A stretch of 64,000 bases of DNA from Flavobacterium sp. Leaf82 (GTDB lineage: Bacteria; Bacteroidota; Bacteroidia; Flavobacteriales; Flavobacteriaceae), in the NCBI RefSeq assembly GCF_001422725.1, contig NZ_LMMA01000001.1, positions 684,691-748,690 on the forward strand. Direction: 5' to 3'. How positions within the stretch are numbered: position 1 is the first letter of the stretch; each line of letters begins with the position of its first letter. The notes under the pieces are model-generated. The model did not search any database and was not told the origin of the DNA. It was given only the letters and a program-made list of their open reading frames with translations. Shown here piece by piece: positions 63,985 to 64,000 of this stretch. The translations under genes and the position numbers were made by a program.

Positions 63985-64000
63985 ATGTCATCAAACAAAA
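63985..64000 (+). CDS. Start of the next gene, probably actB (truncated by window end)
   Basis: ATG at 63985 begins MSSNK and runs off the window. The position directly after an ActA-like gene suggests the iron-sulfur/molybdopterin-like ActB subunit. Only five codons are visible, so this rests on context. Confidence 0.5.

Overview
The window is a chromosomal segment of a Bacteroidota species, almost certainly a Flavobacterium or close relative. The evidence is the low G+C content, intergenic regions rich in A and T, few Shine-Dalgarno sequences, many promoters with the TTG-N17..21-TAnnTTTG pattern typical of this phylum, acidic residues after the lipobox of several lipoproteins, DUF families largely confined to Bacteroidota (DUF3127, DUF4301, DUF4920, DUF2723), a TonB-dependent receptor, and the start of an alternative complex III operon at the right edge. 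Functions and family names come from reading the translated sequences; no database search was run.

Layout. Positions 1-2.3 kb hold an alkylation-response group: a nonsense-broken Ada-type metal-binding ORF, a 2-oxoglutarate/Fe(II) oxygenase and an AraC-Ogt fusion. Then come an SMR transporter, a WG-repeat protein and small hypotheticals, ahcY (5.1-6.5 kb), a phosphopantetheinyl transferase, and a group III truncated haemoglobin with a small membrane protein and a Crp/Fnr regulator (7.7-9.0 kb). Next are pcrB, pnuC, a NadR-like kinase fused to DUF4301, and arfB. A TPP riboswitch precedes a TonB-dependent receptor (13.0-15.4 kb), followed by greA, a HIT protein, a histidine kinase, a flavin reductase, aat and a MOSC protein. 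The region 21.4-28.7 kb is a complete thiamine operon read leftward behind a second TPP riboswitch (thiS-thiC-tenI/thiE-thiD-thiE-thiG-thiH-thiF).

The second half starts with tag, lipoproteins, a queuosine-precursor transporter and an M3 peptidase. It continues with rplM-rpsI-rpsB-tsf (34.1-37.1 kb, leftward), two exported ferritin-like proteins, a LacI regulator and polA. At 43.4-46.5 kb three tiny lysine-rich exported proteins surround an OmpR-type two-component system. Then follow a metallophosphoesterase, a cysteine-free thioredoxin-like protein, a polysaccharide deacetylase, a large DUF2723 membrane protein, two tandem tRNA-Gln genes, an AraC regulator, an aldehyde dehydrogenase and a tandem Usp protein. 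The window ends with rimP-nusA-infB, DUF4920 and SPOR proteins, and the multihaem cytochrome that opens an alternative complex III operon.

Themes. Thiamine is handled by two riboswitch units, one for outer-membrane uptake and one for synthesis. The most interesting regulatory unit is the small-protein/two-component cluster: two of the small-gene promoters share a CTTCAT-N5-CTTCAT direct repeat with identical spacing to the promoter elements. A CRP-geometry palindrome lies at the activator position of the haemoglobin operon, and greA, rplM and rimP have hairpins at or near the 5' end of their transcripts. Intergenic DNA carries an unusual variety of palindromic repeat families, including three roughly 100-bp elements with arms of about 25-30 bp. 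I saw no CRISPR array, insertion sequence, prophage or recognisable defence system.
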